This document shows positions 26,082 through 35,124 of a stretch of DNA of 59,921 nt, one piece after another. The stretch covers positions 1 to 59,921 of the forward strand of contig JAOAFE010000012.1 of assembly GCA_026416455.1 (NCBI GenBank), given 5' to 3'. The notes below the pieces were generated by a model that was not told where the DNA came from, made no database searches, and was given only the letters and a program-made list of their open reading frames with translations. How positions within the stretch are numbered: the first letter of the stretch is position 1; the number at the start of each line of letters is the position of its first letter. This DNA comes from Syntrophales bacterium. Lineage in GTDB: Bacteria; Desulfobacterota; Syntrophia; Syntrophales; UBA8958. Position numbers and translations under genes: made by a program.

Positions 26082-26915
26082 ATGATAGTTCGATGCTGGG
26101 GCGCACGCGGCTCAATTCCCGTATCTGGTCGGGAATATGTGAAATATGGGGGAGATACCCCGTGTATTGAAATCAGAACCCGCAATGATGACGTCTTAAT
26201 TGTAGATGCGGGTACGGGTATTCGTCGATTGGGTAATGCCCTGATAAAGGAAGGGCGTTTTGAATATACAATGTTTTTCACCCACGCCCACTGGGACCAT
26301 CTTATAGGATTTCCTTTTTTTAAGCCTATCTATTTCTCCCAGGTCAAGATCGGTATGTACGGTTGCCCGGCGGCTCAGACAAGCATAAAAGATATGCTTT
26401 CCAATGTGATGATAGCTCCTCATTTTCCCGTCGATTACAGGGAGATACATTGTCAAATTGAATATCATGAAGCCTGTGCCGAACAGTACATTCTTGATTC
26501 ACTCTTTGTTTCTACCATAGCCATCAGCCACCCCAACGAGGGGGTGGGTTATAAATTTGAAGAAGAGGGAAAGAAGTTTGTCTTCCTTACGGATAACGAG
26601 CTCACATTCCGACATCCTGGAGGGGGGGTATTTGAAGATTATCGAAATTTTTGTTTGAATGCAGATCTCCTCATCCATGATGCGGAGTTTACACCCGAAG
26701 ATTACAAGAAGACCTGGGGGCATTCAACTTATAAAGATGCAGTAAAGCTGGCCCTTGCGGCTGGGGTGAAAAAATTGGGCCTTTTTCACCATAATCAGGA
26801 ACGCACAGATGAAGATATAGATAAAATAACGCTCCACTGCCAGGAACTTATAAGAGAAGCAGGCTCTTCTATGGAATGTGTAGCTCTCTATCAGGGGATG
26901 GAACTTGACGTTTAG
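26082..26915 (+). CDS. Metallo-beta-lactamase-fold hydrolase (cyclic-phosphodiesterase-like group)
   Basis: The 277-residue protein starts IVRCWGARGSIPVSG, followed by YGGDTPCIEI, IVDAGTGIRRLG and the metal motif THAHWDHLIGFPFF. Later metal ligands are in HPNEGVGYKFE, FLTDNEL and DLLIHDAEF. This N-terminal 'WGARGSIP....YGGxT.C' signature marks an MBL subgroup often annotated as cAMP or general phosphodiesterases and as relatives of PhnP. The substrate is unknown. The ribosome site is GAGGA, nine bases upstream. The feoAB fusion gene follows after 37 bases on the same strand. Confidence 0.82.
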   Translation: MIVRCWGARGSIPVSGREYVKYGGDTPCIEIRTRNDDVLIVDAGTGIRRLGNALIKEGRFEYTMFFTHAHWDHLIGFPFFKPIYFSQVKIGMYGCPAAQTSIKDMLSNVMIAPHFPVDYREIHCQIEYHEACAEQYILDSLFVSTIAISHPNEGVGYKFEEEGKKFVFLTDNELTFRHPGGGVFEDYRNFCLNADLLIHDAEFTPEDYKKTWGHSTYKDAVKLALAAGVKKLGLFHHNQERTDEDIDKITLHCQELIREAGSSMECVALYQGMELDV

Positions 26916-26952
26916 CTTCTTCCCTATTCTTCCCGTATGATAAGGTCCCACC

Positions 26953-29220
26953 ATGTCTGAAGAAGTACCGCTAGTTCCTCTTTTTCAGCTCCGCGAAGGT
27001 GAAGAGGGGACAGTTAAGAGTCTCTTAGGGGGTAAACATTTCTCCAGTCGTCTGGCTGCCCTCGGTATTGCTTTGAATATGGGAGTCAAGATGCTCCGCA
27101 ACCATGGTGGCATGGTCATCGTCCAAGCGGGGGATACTCGTGTCGCCTTGGGGGCGGGAGAAGCAGGAAAGGTGCTCGTTCAATTGAAGGATGTAGGTCA
27201 GTGCGGAGAAGTAGAAACGAGGACCGAAAAGATACTCGTCGCCCTCGCCGGGCAGCCGAATGTTGGCAAGTCTACGGTATTCAACATTCTAACAGGTCTT
27301 TCACAGCATGTGGGTAATTGGCCGGGTAAGACGGTGGAGAAGAAAGAAGGTACTTATCTCTGCGGTGAAGTAGAAATGAGGATCGTAGATTTGCCTGGCA
27401 CGTATAGCCTAACCTCCTTCTCCGAAGAAGAACGCATTGCTCGGGACTTCATCTTAAGAGAGAAACCAGACGTGGTAGTTCTTATTGCCAGTGCCGCTGC
27501 CCTGGAACGGGGCCTCTACTTATTATCGGAGCTACTCCTTTTGGGGCCTCCCGTGATAGTGGCGGTGAATATGTTGGATGTAGCAGAGGCCCAGAATATC
27601 TATGTTGACCTCGATGCCCTCCAGAATGCTTTAGGCATACCAGTAGTGGGGATGGTGGCAAACAAAAACCGAGGGATAAACGAATTGGTCTCCCAGATTA
27701 TAGCCACCGCCAGAAAGGATATCACCTATCTTCCTCGTCATCCGCGGGTCGCGGCCCATCACCGCCACGTATTTCAAGAAATATACAGCCTTTTGGAAGA
27801 TTATTTGGATTACGGTCCCCCGAATGATGCGGGGTACAAAAGATTTCTAGCTGTAAAGCTAATGGAGGGAGATGGGGAGATATCAAGTCTGGTGGAAAAG
27901 AATTTACCAACGGAAGTATGGGAAAAAATAAGGGGATTATTGGTAGCTCATGAAGATTCCCTCCACGCCGTCGTCGGTGGCAGATACGAGTGGATCGGGA
28001 ATGTAACACGGGCGGCGGTTTCCCGCCATAAGATGGGACAGGTGCTCCTCACCGACCGCATAGACAAATTTCTTACCCGTCCTTTGTTTGGCATCCCGGC
28101 CCTTGTAGGAGTGTTTGTCCTTGTTTTCATCGTAACTTATGGTTTGGGTGCGCCCATGCAGAAGGGAATGGAATCGGTCATGAGTTTTTTGGGGCAGAAA
28201 ATATACGATTTTCTCGGCTCTTTGCCAGAATGGGTAAGAGGCCTTGTCGTCGATGGCATTATGAGTGGTGTCGGGATGGTGCTTACCTTCATTCCCATCT
28301 TATTAATCTTCTTCGTAGTTCTCGCTATCCTCGAAGATGTAGGTTATATGGCGAGGGTGGCTTTTGTCATGGACCGATTAATGCATGTCATCGGACTCCA
28401 CGGGAAAAGTGTCCTACCTATCTGTCTGGGCTTTGGTTGTAACGTGCCGGCCGTGATGGGAACGAGGATCATCGAATCGGTTAAGGAGAGATTAATTACC
28501 ATTTTTCTTACCCCTTTTGTTCCCTGTACCGCCCGACTCACGGTTCTTACGTTTGTTACGGCAGCTGTATTCCCTACCCATGCCTGGCTCGTTGCCTCGG
28601 GGCTCTTTACTTTGAACATGGTATTACTTGGAGTAACAGGTATGGTGGCAAAGAAAATAATTTCTCGTGATGAAGTAACACCTTTCATTATGGAGTTGCC
28701 TCTCTACCATAAACCTGATGTGAAAACGATCAGCATGGTTGTCTGGAACAGACTCATTTCCTTTGTGAAAAAGGCAGGAACGATTATTCTCGCCGTATCA
28801 ATTGTTATCTGGGCGCTGTCCTATTGGCCCACGGGCAGAATAGAGGAAAGCTATCTCGCTTTTCTGGGAAGGATCATAGAACCTTTGGGCAAACCTTTGG
28901 GATTTGATTGGCGTATCATGATGGCTTTGGTGACTAGCATTATCGCGAAAGAGAATGCCGTTGCGACGCTGGCCGTTCTGTATAATGTAGGTCGAGAAGG
29001 TCTTATACAGACCCTCTCGACCTATATACCCCCTGCTTCAGCCCTTTCATTCCTGGCTGTCCTGCTCCTTTTCATTCCTTGTGTTGCCACGGTGGCGGTG
29101 ATGAAGCAGGAGTTTAAAAGTCGCAGGTGGTTTCTTTCTTCCCTTCTTTTTATGCTCTTCGTGTCTTACTCCATTGGCTTTCTCGTTTACAACGTTAGCC
29201 GAGCTTTCGGTTTATCTTGA
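26953..29220 (+). CDS. feoB: Ferrous iron transporter, FeoA-FeoB fusion
   Basis: The 755-residue protein imports Fe(II). Residues 1-80 form a FeoA SH3-like domain (VPLFQLREGEEGTVKSLLGG, RLAALGIALNMGV). The FeoB G domain follows, with G1 GQPNVGKST near residue 100, G3 DLPGTYSL and G4 NMLD, and then about nine membrane segments with the Gate motifs (LPICLGFGCNVPAVMGTR, PCTARL). In most bacteria FeoA is a separate gene. The C-terminus matches full-length FeoB. This supports life in anoxic, Fe(II)-rich surroundings. No Fur box was clear upstream. Confidence 0.94.
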   Translation: MSEEVPLVPLFQLREGEEGTVKSLLGGKHFSSRLAALGIALNMGVKMLRNHGGMVIVQAGDTRVALGAGEAGKVLVQLKDVGQCGEVETRTEKILVALAGQPNVGKSTVFNILTGLSQHVGNWPGKTVEKKEGTYLCGEVEMRIVDLPGTYSLTSFSEEERIARDFILREKPDVVVLIASAAALERGLYLLSELLLLGPPVIVAVNMLDVAEAQNIYVDLDALQNALGIPVVGMVANKNRGINELVSQIIATARKDITYLPRHPRVAAHHRHVFQEIYSLLEDYLDYGPPNDAGYKRFLAVKLMEGDGEISSLVEKNLPTEVWEKIRGLLVAHEDSLHAVVGGRYEWIGNVTRAAVSRHKMGQVLLTDRIDKFLTRPLFGIPALVGVFVLVFIVTYGLGAPMQKGMESVMSFLGQKIYDFLGSLPEWVRGLVVDGIMSGVGMVLTFIPILLIFFVVLAILEDVGYMARVAFVMDRLMHVIGLHGKSVLPICLGFGCNVPAVMGTRIIESVKERLITIFLTPFVPCTARLTVLTFVTAAVFPTHAWLVASGLFTLNMVLLGVTGMVAKKIISRDEVTPFIMELPLYHKPDVKTISMVVWNRLISFVKKAGTIILAVSIVIWALSYWPTGRIEESYLAFLGRIIEPLGKPLGFDWRIMMALVTSIIAKENAVATLAVLYNVGREGLIQTLSTYIPPASALSFLAVLLLFIPCVATVAVMKQEFKSRRWFLSSLLFMLFVSYSIGFLVYNVSRAFGLS

Positions 29221-29226
29221 GATACT

Positions 29227-29991
29227 TCATTCACCTTTGAAAACAGGTTCTCTCTTCTCCAAAAAGGCCGTAAATCCTTCAATAGCGTCTTTTGAGCGCG
29301 CGACCATGAAACTGCCTTCTAGTTCAGCCTTTGTTCCTTCTTCGAGTCCTTTTTCTATACCTATGTTGACGGCATTTAGAACTGCTCGGACAGCGAGAGG
29401 CGGTCTTTTGGCCAAAAATTCTGCCATTTCCATTACATCCTTCATCAATTCACCTACTTTCGACACACGATCCACGAGTCCTATTTCTAGGGCCTCTTGA
29501 GCTGATAAGCGTTTACTGAAGAGAATAAGTTCCAGCGCTTTAGATTTTCCCAAAATGCGGGGCATCCGCTGAGTGCCACCCCAGCCGGGGATAATGCCTA
29601 AATTCAGTTCCGTGAGCCCAATCTGGGCATTTTCCTGCATTATACGGAAGGTAGAGGCCATGGCAAGTTCACATCCTCCGCCGAAAGCATAACCATTGAT
29701 CGCAGCAATTACTGGTTTAGGGAAGTGGTCGATCCTCGTCCACAGTTGCTGGCCTTTAGGAGCCGTCTGATCTGCTTTTCCTGCATCCTTAACATCGAAT
29801 CCTGCTGAAAATCCCTTTTCTCCCGCTCCTGTGATGATAAGAACCCTTACTTCCTTGTCGTTTTCGGCGTCATCGAGCACTTTTTCGATATCAAGTAGAG
29901 TGGCGAGATTGATCGAGTTGGCCGGTGGACGGTTTAACGTCATTTTGGCAATGTGTCCCTGCTTTTCATAAAGGACGTTTTCCAATTCCAT
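29227..29991 (-). CDS. Enoyl-CoA hydratase/isomerase
   Basis: The 254-residue crotonase-fold protein shows LNRPPANSIN, ITGAGEKGFSAGFDVKD (oxyanion hole strand), AAINGYAFGGGCELAMA and IGLTELNLGIIPGWGGTQRMPR. One glutamate, in the TELNLG segment, is conserved, while the other catalytic position is less clear. Hydration of 2-enoyl-CoA is the most likely reaction, but isomerases and ring hydrolases share this fold. The start at 29991 is preceded by AAAGGAGG; an upstream in-frame extension to 30072 lacks similarity. Confidence 0.85.
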   Translation of the reverse strand: MELENVLYEKQGHIAKMTLNRPPANSINLATLLDIEKVLDDAENDKEVRVLIITGAGEKGFSAGFDVKDAGKADQTAPKGQQLWTRIDHFPKPVIAAINGYAFGGGCELAMASTFRIMQENAQIGLTELNLGIIPGWGGTQRMPRILGKSKALELILFSKRLSAQEALEIGLVDRVSKVGELMKDVMEMAEFLAKRPPLAVRAVLNAVNIGIEKGLEEGTKAELEGSFMVARSKDAIEGFTAFLEKREPVFKGE

Positions 29992-30128
29992 TGTGACAAA
30001 AACCTCCTTTCTTTTTTTTTGCGTAAAGACCCTTGCACAGTTGGGCTCAATTGTCAAAGTAATCGTTGACATACCGGAAAAATTCTAGCAAAGACCGAAA
30101 AAATTAGAGGTAAAGAGTTGAAAATAGG

Positions 30129-30758
30129 ATGACCCTAAGCTTTCAGGAGATATCGAGAAAATTACTTCACTTGGTTGCCCTTTCCATGCCCATAAGCATT
30201 CTATACCTACCCCTTTTAGCTCCCTTCGCCTTGGGGTTACTCTTTTTTGTTATCTTGATAGTAGAATGGGGTCGTTTCCGCCATCCCATGATTCAGGGAC
30301 TGTTTCGTCGTTTTTTCGGGTTCATGATGCGGAAAGAAGAGTCTCGTATGATAACAGGGGCCACCTGGATAATTCTTTCGGCCTTTCTGTGTGCTCTCTT
30401 TTTTTTCAACAAACCTTACATACCTTTCATGGCCCTCACTATGTTCATCTTAGGTGATTCCGCGGCTGCCATAGTAGGCCAGACGATGGGAAGGGTAAAA
30501 TGGGGGAAAAAAACCCTGGAAGGGTCTTTCGCCTGCCTGACGATGTGCTTGATACTTTGCTATGCCGTTTTCCCCTTCATTCCACAAATGGATAAAAAGT
30601 TTCTCCATCCTGCTGTAATCTGGGTGAGTTCTTTGGTAGTTACTTTTTTTGAACTGGTTCCCCTTCGGGTTGGGGATTACAGGATTAACGATAATCTTTC
30701 TGTACCGTTAATTGCGTCCTTCGTCCTTTACCTATTGGAAGGTATGGTGAGAATTTGA
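30129..30758 (+). CDS. Dolichol kinase / CTP-dependent prenol kinase-like membrane protein
   Basis: The 209-residue integral membrane protein has about six hydrophobic segments. It carries ISRKLLHL at the N-terminus, GDSAAAIVGQTMGRVKWGKKTLEGS in the middle and DNLSVPL near the end. These are the motifs of the dolichol kinase, phytol kinase and CTP:phosphatidate cytidylyltransferase-like group, where GD.(A)A...G...GKKT.EGS binds CTP. It could phosphorylate a polyprenol or other isoprenoid alcohol. The ribosome site is weak. Confidence 0.72.
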   Translation: MTLSFQEISRKLLHLVALSMPISILYLPLLAPFALGLLFFVILIVEWGRFRHPMIQGLFRRFFGFMMRKEESRMITGATWIILSAFLCALFFFNKPYIPFMALTMFILGDSAAAIVGQTMGRVKWGKKTLEGSFACLTMCLILCYAVFPFIPQMDKKFLHPAVIWVSSLVVTFFELVPLRVGDYRINDNLSVPLIASFVLYLLEGMVRI

Positions 30759-30779
30759 GATTTTTTGGGGGTAGCATAT

Positions 30780-30968
30780 ATGTGGATGTTTGAAGGGCAA
30801 GGGCTTATCATTGTTTTGCTTTTCTGGCTCCTGTGTGGGTGTGTAAGCGCATTCCTTGCATCTACTAGAGGTAAAAACAGCTTTCTCTGGTTTTTTTTAG
30901 GGCTTCTTTTTGGTCCTTTTGCCTTTATCGGGGCCGTCTGGAGAGGAGACGGAAAAAAGTCCGATTAA
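30780..30968 (+). CDS. Small membrane protein
   Basis: The 62-residue product has two hydrophobic helices (about residues 9-27 and 38-54) separated by the basic turn STRGKN and the phrase FLWFFLGLLFGPFAFI. That 'KG.S..WF..GLLFGPFA' pattern is common in very small bacterial membrane proteins of unknown role. GGGGGT lies upstream of ATG 30780. The gene follows the prenol kinase-like gene by 21 bases and its stop overlaps the convergent greA stop by four bases. Confidence 0.6.
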   Translation: MWMFEGQGLIIVLLFWLLCGCVSAFLASTRGKNSFLWFFLGLLFGPFAFIGAVWRGDGKKSD

Positions 30969-31447
30969 TCTCCGTTGTCCACAAAAATCTCCACAATTTG
31001 GAATTCTCTTACGCCCCCAGGTGTATGAACCTGGATTTCATCGCCTACCTTGTGACCGATCAGGGCTTTACCGATGGGAGAAGTAACGGAAATCATGTTA
31101 TTAGCGATATCAGACTCAAGGGGTCCGACGAGTTTATAGGTTATAACCTCTCCCGTATCGAGATCTGTAATAACCACGGAGGCACCGAAAACTACATGGT
31201 CGGTCGTGATGTTTCTAATTTCTATAATATCGGAGGCGGCGAGCTGACTTTCTAACTCCTGAATTCGATTTTGAAGAAAGGTTTGCCTTTCTTTGGCGGC
31301 TGTATACTCGGCATTTTCCGACAAGTCCCCATGGGCCCTGGCGGCCTCAATATCTCTTATATTTTCCGGTACGACAACTGATTTTAAGTGATCAAGTTCC
31401 CGCTTTATTTTCAGGAACCCTGCTTTGGTAATAGGTATTTTTTTCAT
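30965..31447 (-). CDS. greA: Transcription elongation factor GreA
   Basis: The 160-residue factor rescues backtracked RNA polymerase by stimulating transcript cleavage. The N-terminal coiled coil includes ITKAGFLKIKRELDHLK and the tip motif ARAHGDLSENAEYTAAKERQ, whose acidic residues enter the polymerase channel. The C-terminal FKBP-like domain has ITVTSPIGKALIGHKVGDEIQV-type sequence. Length and motif order are normal. It is divergent from the ilv operon. Confidence 0.95.
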   Translation of the reverse strand: MKKIPITKAGFLKIKRELDHLKSVVVPENIRDIEAARAHGDLSENAEYTAAKERQTFLQNRIQELESQLAASDIIEIRNITTDHVVFGASVVITDLDTGEVITYKLVGPLESDIANNMISVTSPIGKALIGHKVGDEIQVHTPGGVREFQIVEIFVDNGD

Positions 31448-31528
31448 TTCATCCGTACATCCTTTTGCTTGGGAGTCAAAAGTAAGGCTATTAGATAACT
31501 ATTACCCTGTCAAGGATTAAAATTTTCC

Positions 31529-31556
31529 TTGACAAAGGAAAATCCTTTTTTATAGT
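31529..31556 (+). promoter_or_regulatory. Promoter of the ilv operon
   Basis: TTGACA at 31529-31534 and TATAGT at 31551-31556 are separated by 16 bases. The predicted start, a few bases later, places the leader peptide start codon about 20 bases into the transcript. Confidence 0.75.
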
Positions 31557-31581
31557 GTGAGTTCCCATGGAGAGAGAAATT

Positions 31582-31665
31582 ATGGCGGATCTAGCGGTCG
31601 AAAGAGTTTTGGATTTATTGCTTAGCGTAGTAGTAGTACGTACGGGGACCGCTGCTCCGTGCTAA
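31582..31665 (+). CDS. ilv leader peptide (attenuator)
   Basis: A 27-residue peptide starts at ATG 31582 after GGAGAG and reads MADLAVERVLDLLLSVVVVR, then a short tail ending in PC before TAA. Five leucine and six valine codons, four of the valines consecutive GTA, make it a sensor for charged Val and Leu tRNA. The E. coli ilvB leader has a similar run of valines. Terminators at 31684 and 31729 follow, then ilvB. An upstream in-frame ATG at 31567 is possible but lacks a ribosome site. Confidence 0.82.
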   Translation: MADLAVERVLDLLLSVVVVRTGTAAPC

Positions 31666-31683
31666 TGATTTAGTAGCAGCCAG

Positions 31684-31720
31684 AGCCGCGGGCCCCGAAA
31701 ACCCGCGGCTTTTCATTTTT
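31684..31720 (+). terminator. ilv attenuator terminator 1
   Basis: AGCCGCGGG (31684-31692) pairs with CCCGCGGCT (31702-31710) around a nine-base loop, followed by TTTCATTTTT. In the leader, CGGGG at 31643-31647 can pair with CCCCG at 31693-31697, and GCTGCT at 31651-31656 with AGCAGC at 31675-31680. These could form the competing antiterminator and pause hairpins. Confidence 0.8.
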
Positions 31721-31728
31721 ACGATGAT

Positions 31729-31760
31729 AAGCCGCAGTCAAAAAGGACTCGCGGCTTTTT
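31729..31760 (+). terminator. ilv attenuator terminator 2
   Basis: AAGCCGCAGTC (31729-31739) pairs with GACT and GCGGCTT (31746-31757, one bulged C), followed by a T run. Its left arm AAGCCGC is also complementary to GCGGCTT at the end of terminator 1 (31705-31711). The two hairpins can therefore exchange arms. Confidence 0.7.
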
Positions 31761-31781
31761 AATTATGGAGGAGGTAGGTAA

Positions 31782-33479
31782 ATGAAATTAAAAGGCGCTC
31801 AGATACTAATCCAGGCCTTAAAGCAGGAAGGGGTGAAGGTAATATTCGGCTATCCAGGTGGTGCAGTAATCGACATCTACGATGAATTGTACCGGGAGAA
31901 TATAAAGCACGTACTTGTCCGTCATGAGCAAGGTGCCGTCCACGCTGCCGATGGTTATGCTCGGGTAACAGGTCAGGTAGGCTGCGTACTTGTTACATCC
32001 GGTCCGGGAGCGGCCAACACGGTGACTGGAATCGCTACGGCATATATGGATTCTATTCCCCTCGTCGTGTTAACTGGGCAGGTACCCACCGCCCTCATCG
32101 GCACCGATGCCTTCCAGGAGGTAGATATTGTCGGCATTACTCGACCGTGCACGAAGCACAACTTTCTAGTCAAACGCATTGAAGATTTGGGGAAGACGAT
32201 TCATGAAGCGTTTCATATCGCAAGATCGGGGAGGCCAGGACCGGTATTGGTGGATCTGCCAAAGGACGTTATGCAAGCGACAGGTGATTATGAGCCCGTA
32301 TCCTTTCCCGACCATGCCCCGAAGAGTTCTCCCGTACCGTCCCAGATATTTTACATAAAAGACCTTATTGCTCAATCAAGAAGGCCGGTCTTACTCACAG
32401 GTGGCGGTGTGATTTTGGGTCGGGCTTCGGAGGAATTGAGAAGGCTGGCCCGGAGGACGATGATCCCCGTAACCTCCACCCTAATGGGTATCGGGGCTTT
32501 CCCGGGTTCTGACTCTCTGTGGCTTGGTATGCCGGGCATGCACGGAACCTATTATGCCAATATGGCTATAAGCCATTGTGACCTGTTGATAGCTGTCGGT
32601 TGTAGATTTGATGACCGGGTTACAGGCAAAGTGGATCATTTTGCTCCAGAAGCAAAGATCGTTCACATCGATATTGACCCTTCATCGATAAACAAAAACG
32701 TAATAGCCGATGTACCGATTGTCGGAGATTGTAAGGCCATTCTGAAGGCCATAAATGATCTCTTGGAAAAGGATAATTTTACGGTGAAGGAAGAAGAAAG
32801 AACAGAATGGCTGAGACAGATTGATACGTGGAAGACGGAAAATCCCCTCTCTTATTGTCAAAGCGATGAAGTGATAAAACCACAGTTTGTGATTCAAAAG
32901 CTCTACGAGCTGACGAGAGGGAAGGCCATTATTACAACTGAAGTGGGGCAAAACCAGATGTGGGCGGCCCAATTTTATCTGTTCGACGAACCAAATACAT
33001 TCGTGACCTCCGGTGGACTGGGTACTATGGGCTATGGTTTTCCCGCTGCCATAGGGGTTCAGATAGCTTTTCCCGATCGTTTGGTTGTTGATATTGCCGG
33101 TGATGGCAGTATTCAGATGAATATTCAAGAAATGGCGACGGCCATTCAGGAGATGTTGCCCATAAAAATTGTGATTCTCAATAATGGATACTTAGGTATG
33201 GTGAGGCAGTGGCAACAGCTGTTTTACGAGAAAAGGTATTCGCAAACGGACATGACTTATCAGCCTGATTTCGTCAAACTCGCAGAAGCCTATGGCTTTA
33301 TGGGTCTTAGAGCGACCAAACCGGAGGAAGTAGAACCGGTGTTAAAGAAGGGATTGTCCCATCCCGGGCCGGTGCTCATGGATTTTCGTGTTGCCCGCGA
33401 GGAATGCGTTTATCCCATGGTACGCCCGGGGGCGCCGATTCATGAAATGACTCTTGGTAGTCGTGAAATGACAAATTAG
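31782..33479 (+). CDS. ilvB: Acetolactate synthase large (catalytic) subunit
   Basis: The 565-residue ThDP enzyme makes acetolactate or acetohydroxybutyrate. Motifs are [34 protein letters not shown] (glutamate that activates ThDP), [38 protein letters not shown] and the ThDP-binding [17 protein letters not shown]. The FAD domain in the middle is intact. It is the first structural gene of the ilvBNCD operon behind the attenuator, with GGAGGAGG upstream. The small subunit gene follows after 18 bases. Confidence 0.96.
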   Translation: MKLKGAQILIQALKQEGVKVIFGYPGGAVIDIYDELYRENIKHVLVRHEQGAVHAADGYARVTGQVGCVLVTSGPGAANTVTGIATAYMDSIPLVVLTGQVPTALIGTDAFQEVDIVGITRPCTKHNFLVKRIEDLGKTIHEAFHIARSGRPGPVLVDLPKDVMQATGDYEPVSFPDHAPKSSPVPSQIFYIKDLIAQSRRPVLLTGGGVILGRASEELRRLARRTMIPVTSTLMGIGAFPGSDSLWLGMPGMHGTYYANMAISHCDLLIAVGCRFDDRVTGKVDHFAPEAKIVHIDIDPSSINKNVIADVPIVGDCKAILKAINDLLEKDNFTVKEEERTEWLRQIDTWKTENPLSYCQSDEVIKPQFVIQKLYELTRGKAIITTEVGQNQMWAAQFYLFDEPNTFVTSGGLGTMGYGFPAAIGVQIAFPDRLVVDIAGDGSIQMNIQEMATAIQEMLPIKIVILNNGYLGMVRQWQQLFYEKRYSQTDMTYQPDFVKLAEAYGFMGLRATKPEEVEPVLKKGLSHPGPVLMDFRVAREECVYPMVRPGAPIHEMTLGSREMTN

Positions 33480-33497
33480 TCCAGAAGGAGGTTGTCT

Positions 33498-33980
33498 ATG
33501 GAAAAGAAGGAATATACCCTGTCGCTCCTTGTCAACAATAAGCCAGACGTGCTTGCTCGTGTGGCCGGTGTTTTGGGTGGTCGGGGTTACAATATCGAAA
33601 CCCTCTGTGTGGATGCCACCTTGGATCCGAGATATTCGAAGATTGTCTTGACAACCATACAGGATAAGAGCACCATCAACAAAATTGAAAAACAGCTCAT
33701 CAAACTTCATGACGTCCACAAGGTAACAGACATTACGGATACAGGCGCAGTTTCCCGAGAGTTGCTGCTTGTGCGCATGAAGTTGACGGAAAAAAACAAG
33801 GCTGATATAGCCCTTATAATCAACTCCTTTAACGGGCGCGTTGTAACCATGAACGGTGACCACTGTGTGATAGAAATAACAGGCGAAAAAGAATTTTTGG
33901 AAAGGGCGATTGAGAGTTTGAAACCCTTGGGAATAGAAGATTCGGCCAGGACGGGCATTGTAGCCCTCGAGCGATATTAA
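33498..33980 (+). CDS. ilvN: Acetolactate synthase small (regulatory) subunit
   Basis: The 160-residue protein has an N-terminal ACT domain (YTLSLLVNNKPDVLARVAGVLGGRGYNIETL) that binds valine for feedback inhibition. The C-terminal ACT-like domain includes SRELLLVRMKL and GEKEFLERAIESLKPLGI. ATG 33498 lies six bases after AAGGAGG; a TTG at 33492 would overlap it. Length matches IlvH/IlvN of the long type. Order in the operon is ilvB, ilvN, ilvC, ilvD. Confidence 0.95.
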   Translation: MEKKEYTLSLLVNNKPDVLARVAGVLGGRGYNIETLCVDATLDPRYSKIVLTTIQDKSTINKIEKQLIKLHDVHKVTDITDTGAVSRELLLVRMKLTEKNKADIALIINSFNGRVVTMNGDHCVIEITGEKEFLERAIESLKPLGIEDSARTGIVALERY

Positions 33981-34002
33981 TTTTGATAGGAGGACGGAAA
34001 TA

Positions 34003-35055
34003 ATGGCGACACTGAACATAGGAGGGGTGATCGAGGAAGTAATTACGGCCGACGAATTTACTCTCGATCGGGCAAGAGAGGTGCTAAAGGATGAAATTGT
34101 AGCTGTGGTCGGCTATGGAGTGCAAGGGCGGGGTCAGGCCCTCAACCTACGTGATAACGGTATCCGAGTAATAGTAGGGGAGGGAGATTACAATTGGAAA
34201 AAGGCAATCGAAGAGGGGTTTGTTCCAGGAGAGACTTTGTTTCCACCGATCGAGGCAGCGAAACGGGGGACGATCGTTATGTACTTACTTAACGATGCCA
34301 TGCAAAAGGAAATGTGGCCGGAGTTGAAACCTACCTTGACAGCGGGCAAGGCACTTTATTTTTCTCACGGTTTTTCAATAGTTTATAAAGACCAAACTGG
34401 GGTAATTCCTCCTTCGGATATAGACGTCATCATGGTGGCACCGAAAGGGGCAGGAAGAACGGTGAGAGATAACTTCCTGGCGGGCAGCGGAATCAACTCC
34501 AGTTATGCCGTTTATCAGGATGCAACGGGGCGAGCCTTGGAAAGAACGCTGGCTGTAGGTATTGCAATTGGCTCAGGCTACCTTTTCCCCACCACATTTG
34601 AAAAAGAGGTTTATAGCGATCTCACCGGTGAAAGGGGTGTGCTTATGGGGTGCCTGGCCGGTGTTATGGAGGCACAGTACAATGAGCTGCGGCGTCGGGG
34701 ACATAGTCCCAGTGAGGCTTTCAATGAAACGGTAGAAGAACTCACTCAGAGCCTGATACCGCTGGTGGCAGAGAATGGTATGGATTGGATGTTTGCCAAC
34801 TGTAGTACGACGGCACAAAGAGGTGCTCTCGATTGGCGTCATCGGTTCCGCGAGGCTGTAGAGCCTGTCTTTAAAGAGCTTTACGATCGAGTAGCTTCTG
34901 GTAAGGAGACTGAGATAGTCCTCAAAGCGGGTGCAGCTCCCAACTATAGAGATATTTTACAAAAGGAGCTGGAGGAAATGCGCATGAGTGAGATGTGGCA
35001 GGCGGGAGCAGTTTTGAGGGCCTTGAGACCGGAACGAAGGGCTAAAAAGAAGTAA
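34003..35055 (+). CDS. ilvC: Ketol-acid reductoisomerase
   Basis: The 350-residue enzyme converts acetolactate to dihydroxyisovalerate. The Rossmann motif is VVGYGVQGRGQALNLRDNG, near residue 37, and the C-terminal knotted domain contains FEKEVYSDLTGERGVLMG and QYNELRRRGHSPSEAFNETVEEL. The GYGVQGRGQ variant differs from the common GYGSQGHAH form. The strand-2 to helix-B loop reads VGEGDYNWKKA, where acidic residues stand in place of the usual basic or Ser residues. That could mean NADH use (inference). The dihydroxyacid dehydratase gene follows with a hairpin in between. Confidence 0.94.
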   Translation: MATLNIGGVIEEVITADEFTLDRAREVLKDEIVAVVGYGVQGRGQALNLRDNGIRVIVGEGDYNWKKAIEEGFVPGETLFPPIEAAKRGTIVMYLLNDAMQKEMWPELKPTLTAGKALYFSHGFSIVYKDQTGVIPPSDIDVIMVAPKGAGRTVRDNFLAGSGINSSYAVYQDATGRALERTLAVGIAIGSGYLFPTTFEKEVYSDLTGERGVLMGCLAGVMEAQYNELRRRGHSPSEAFNETVEELTQSLIPLVAENGMDWMFANCSTTAQRGALDWRHRFREAVEPVFKELYDRVASGKETEIVLKAGAAPNYRDILQKELEEMRMSEMWQAGAVLRALRPERRAKKK

Positions 35056-35072
35056 TCCGGCTTGTTTGGTAT

Positions 35073-35092
35073 GCCTTGCTTAGGAGCAAGGC
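35073..35092 (+). promoter_or_regulatory. Intercistronic hairpin between ilvC and ilvD
   Basis: GCCTTGCT (35073-35080) pairs with AGCAAGGC (35085-35092) around a TAGG loop. There is no T run, so it is not a standard terminator. It may stabilise or process the mRNA between the two genes. Confidence 0.5.
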
Positions 35093-35124
35093 CGGTTATT
35101 GTCGAATGAGAGGAGGTGCAATCG

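Noticed and set aside
33342-34019. Minus-strand 225-residue frame across ilvN
   Set aside because: It is a shadow of the ilvB end and ilvN, which are clearly real.
35073-35092. Hairpin between ilvC and ilvD as a terminator
   Set aside because: It has no T tract and the operon continues with a strong ribosome site for ilvD.
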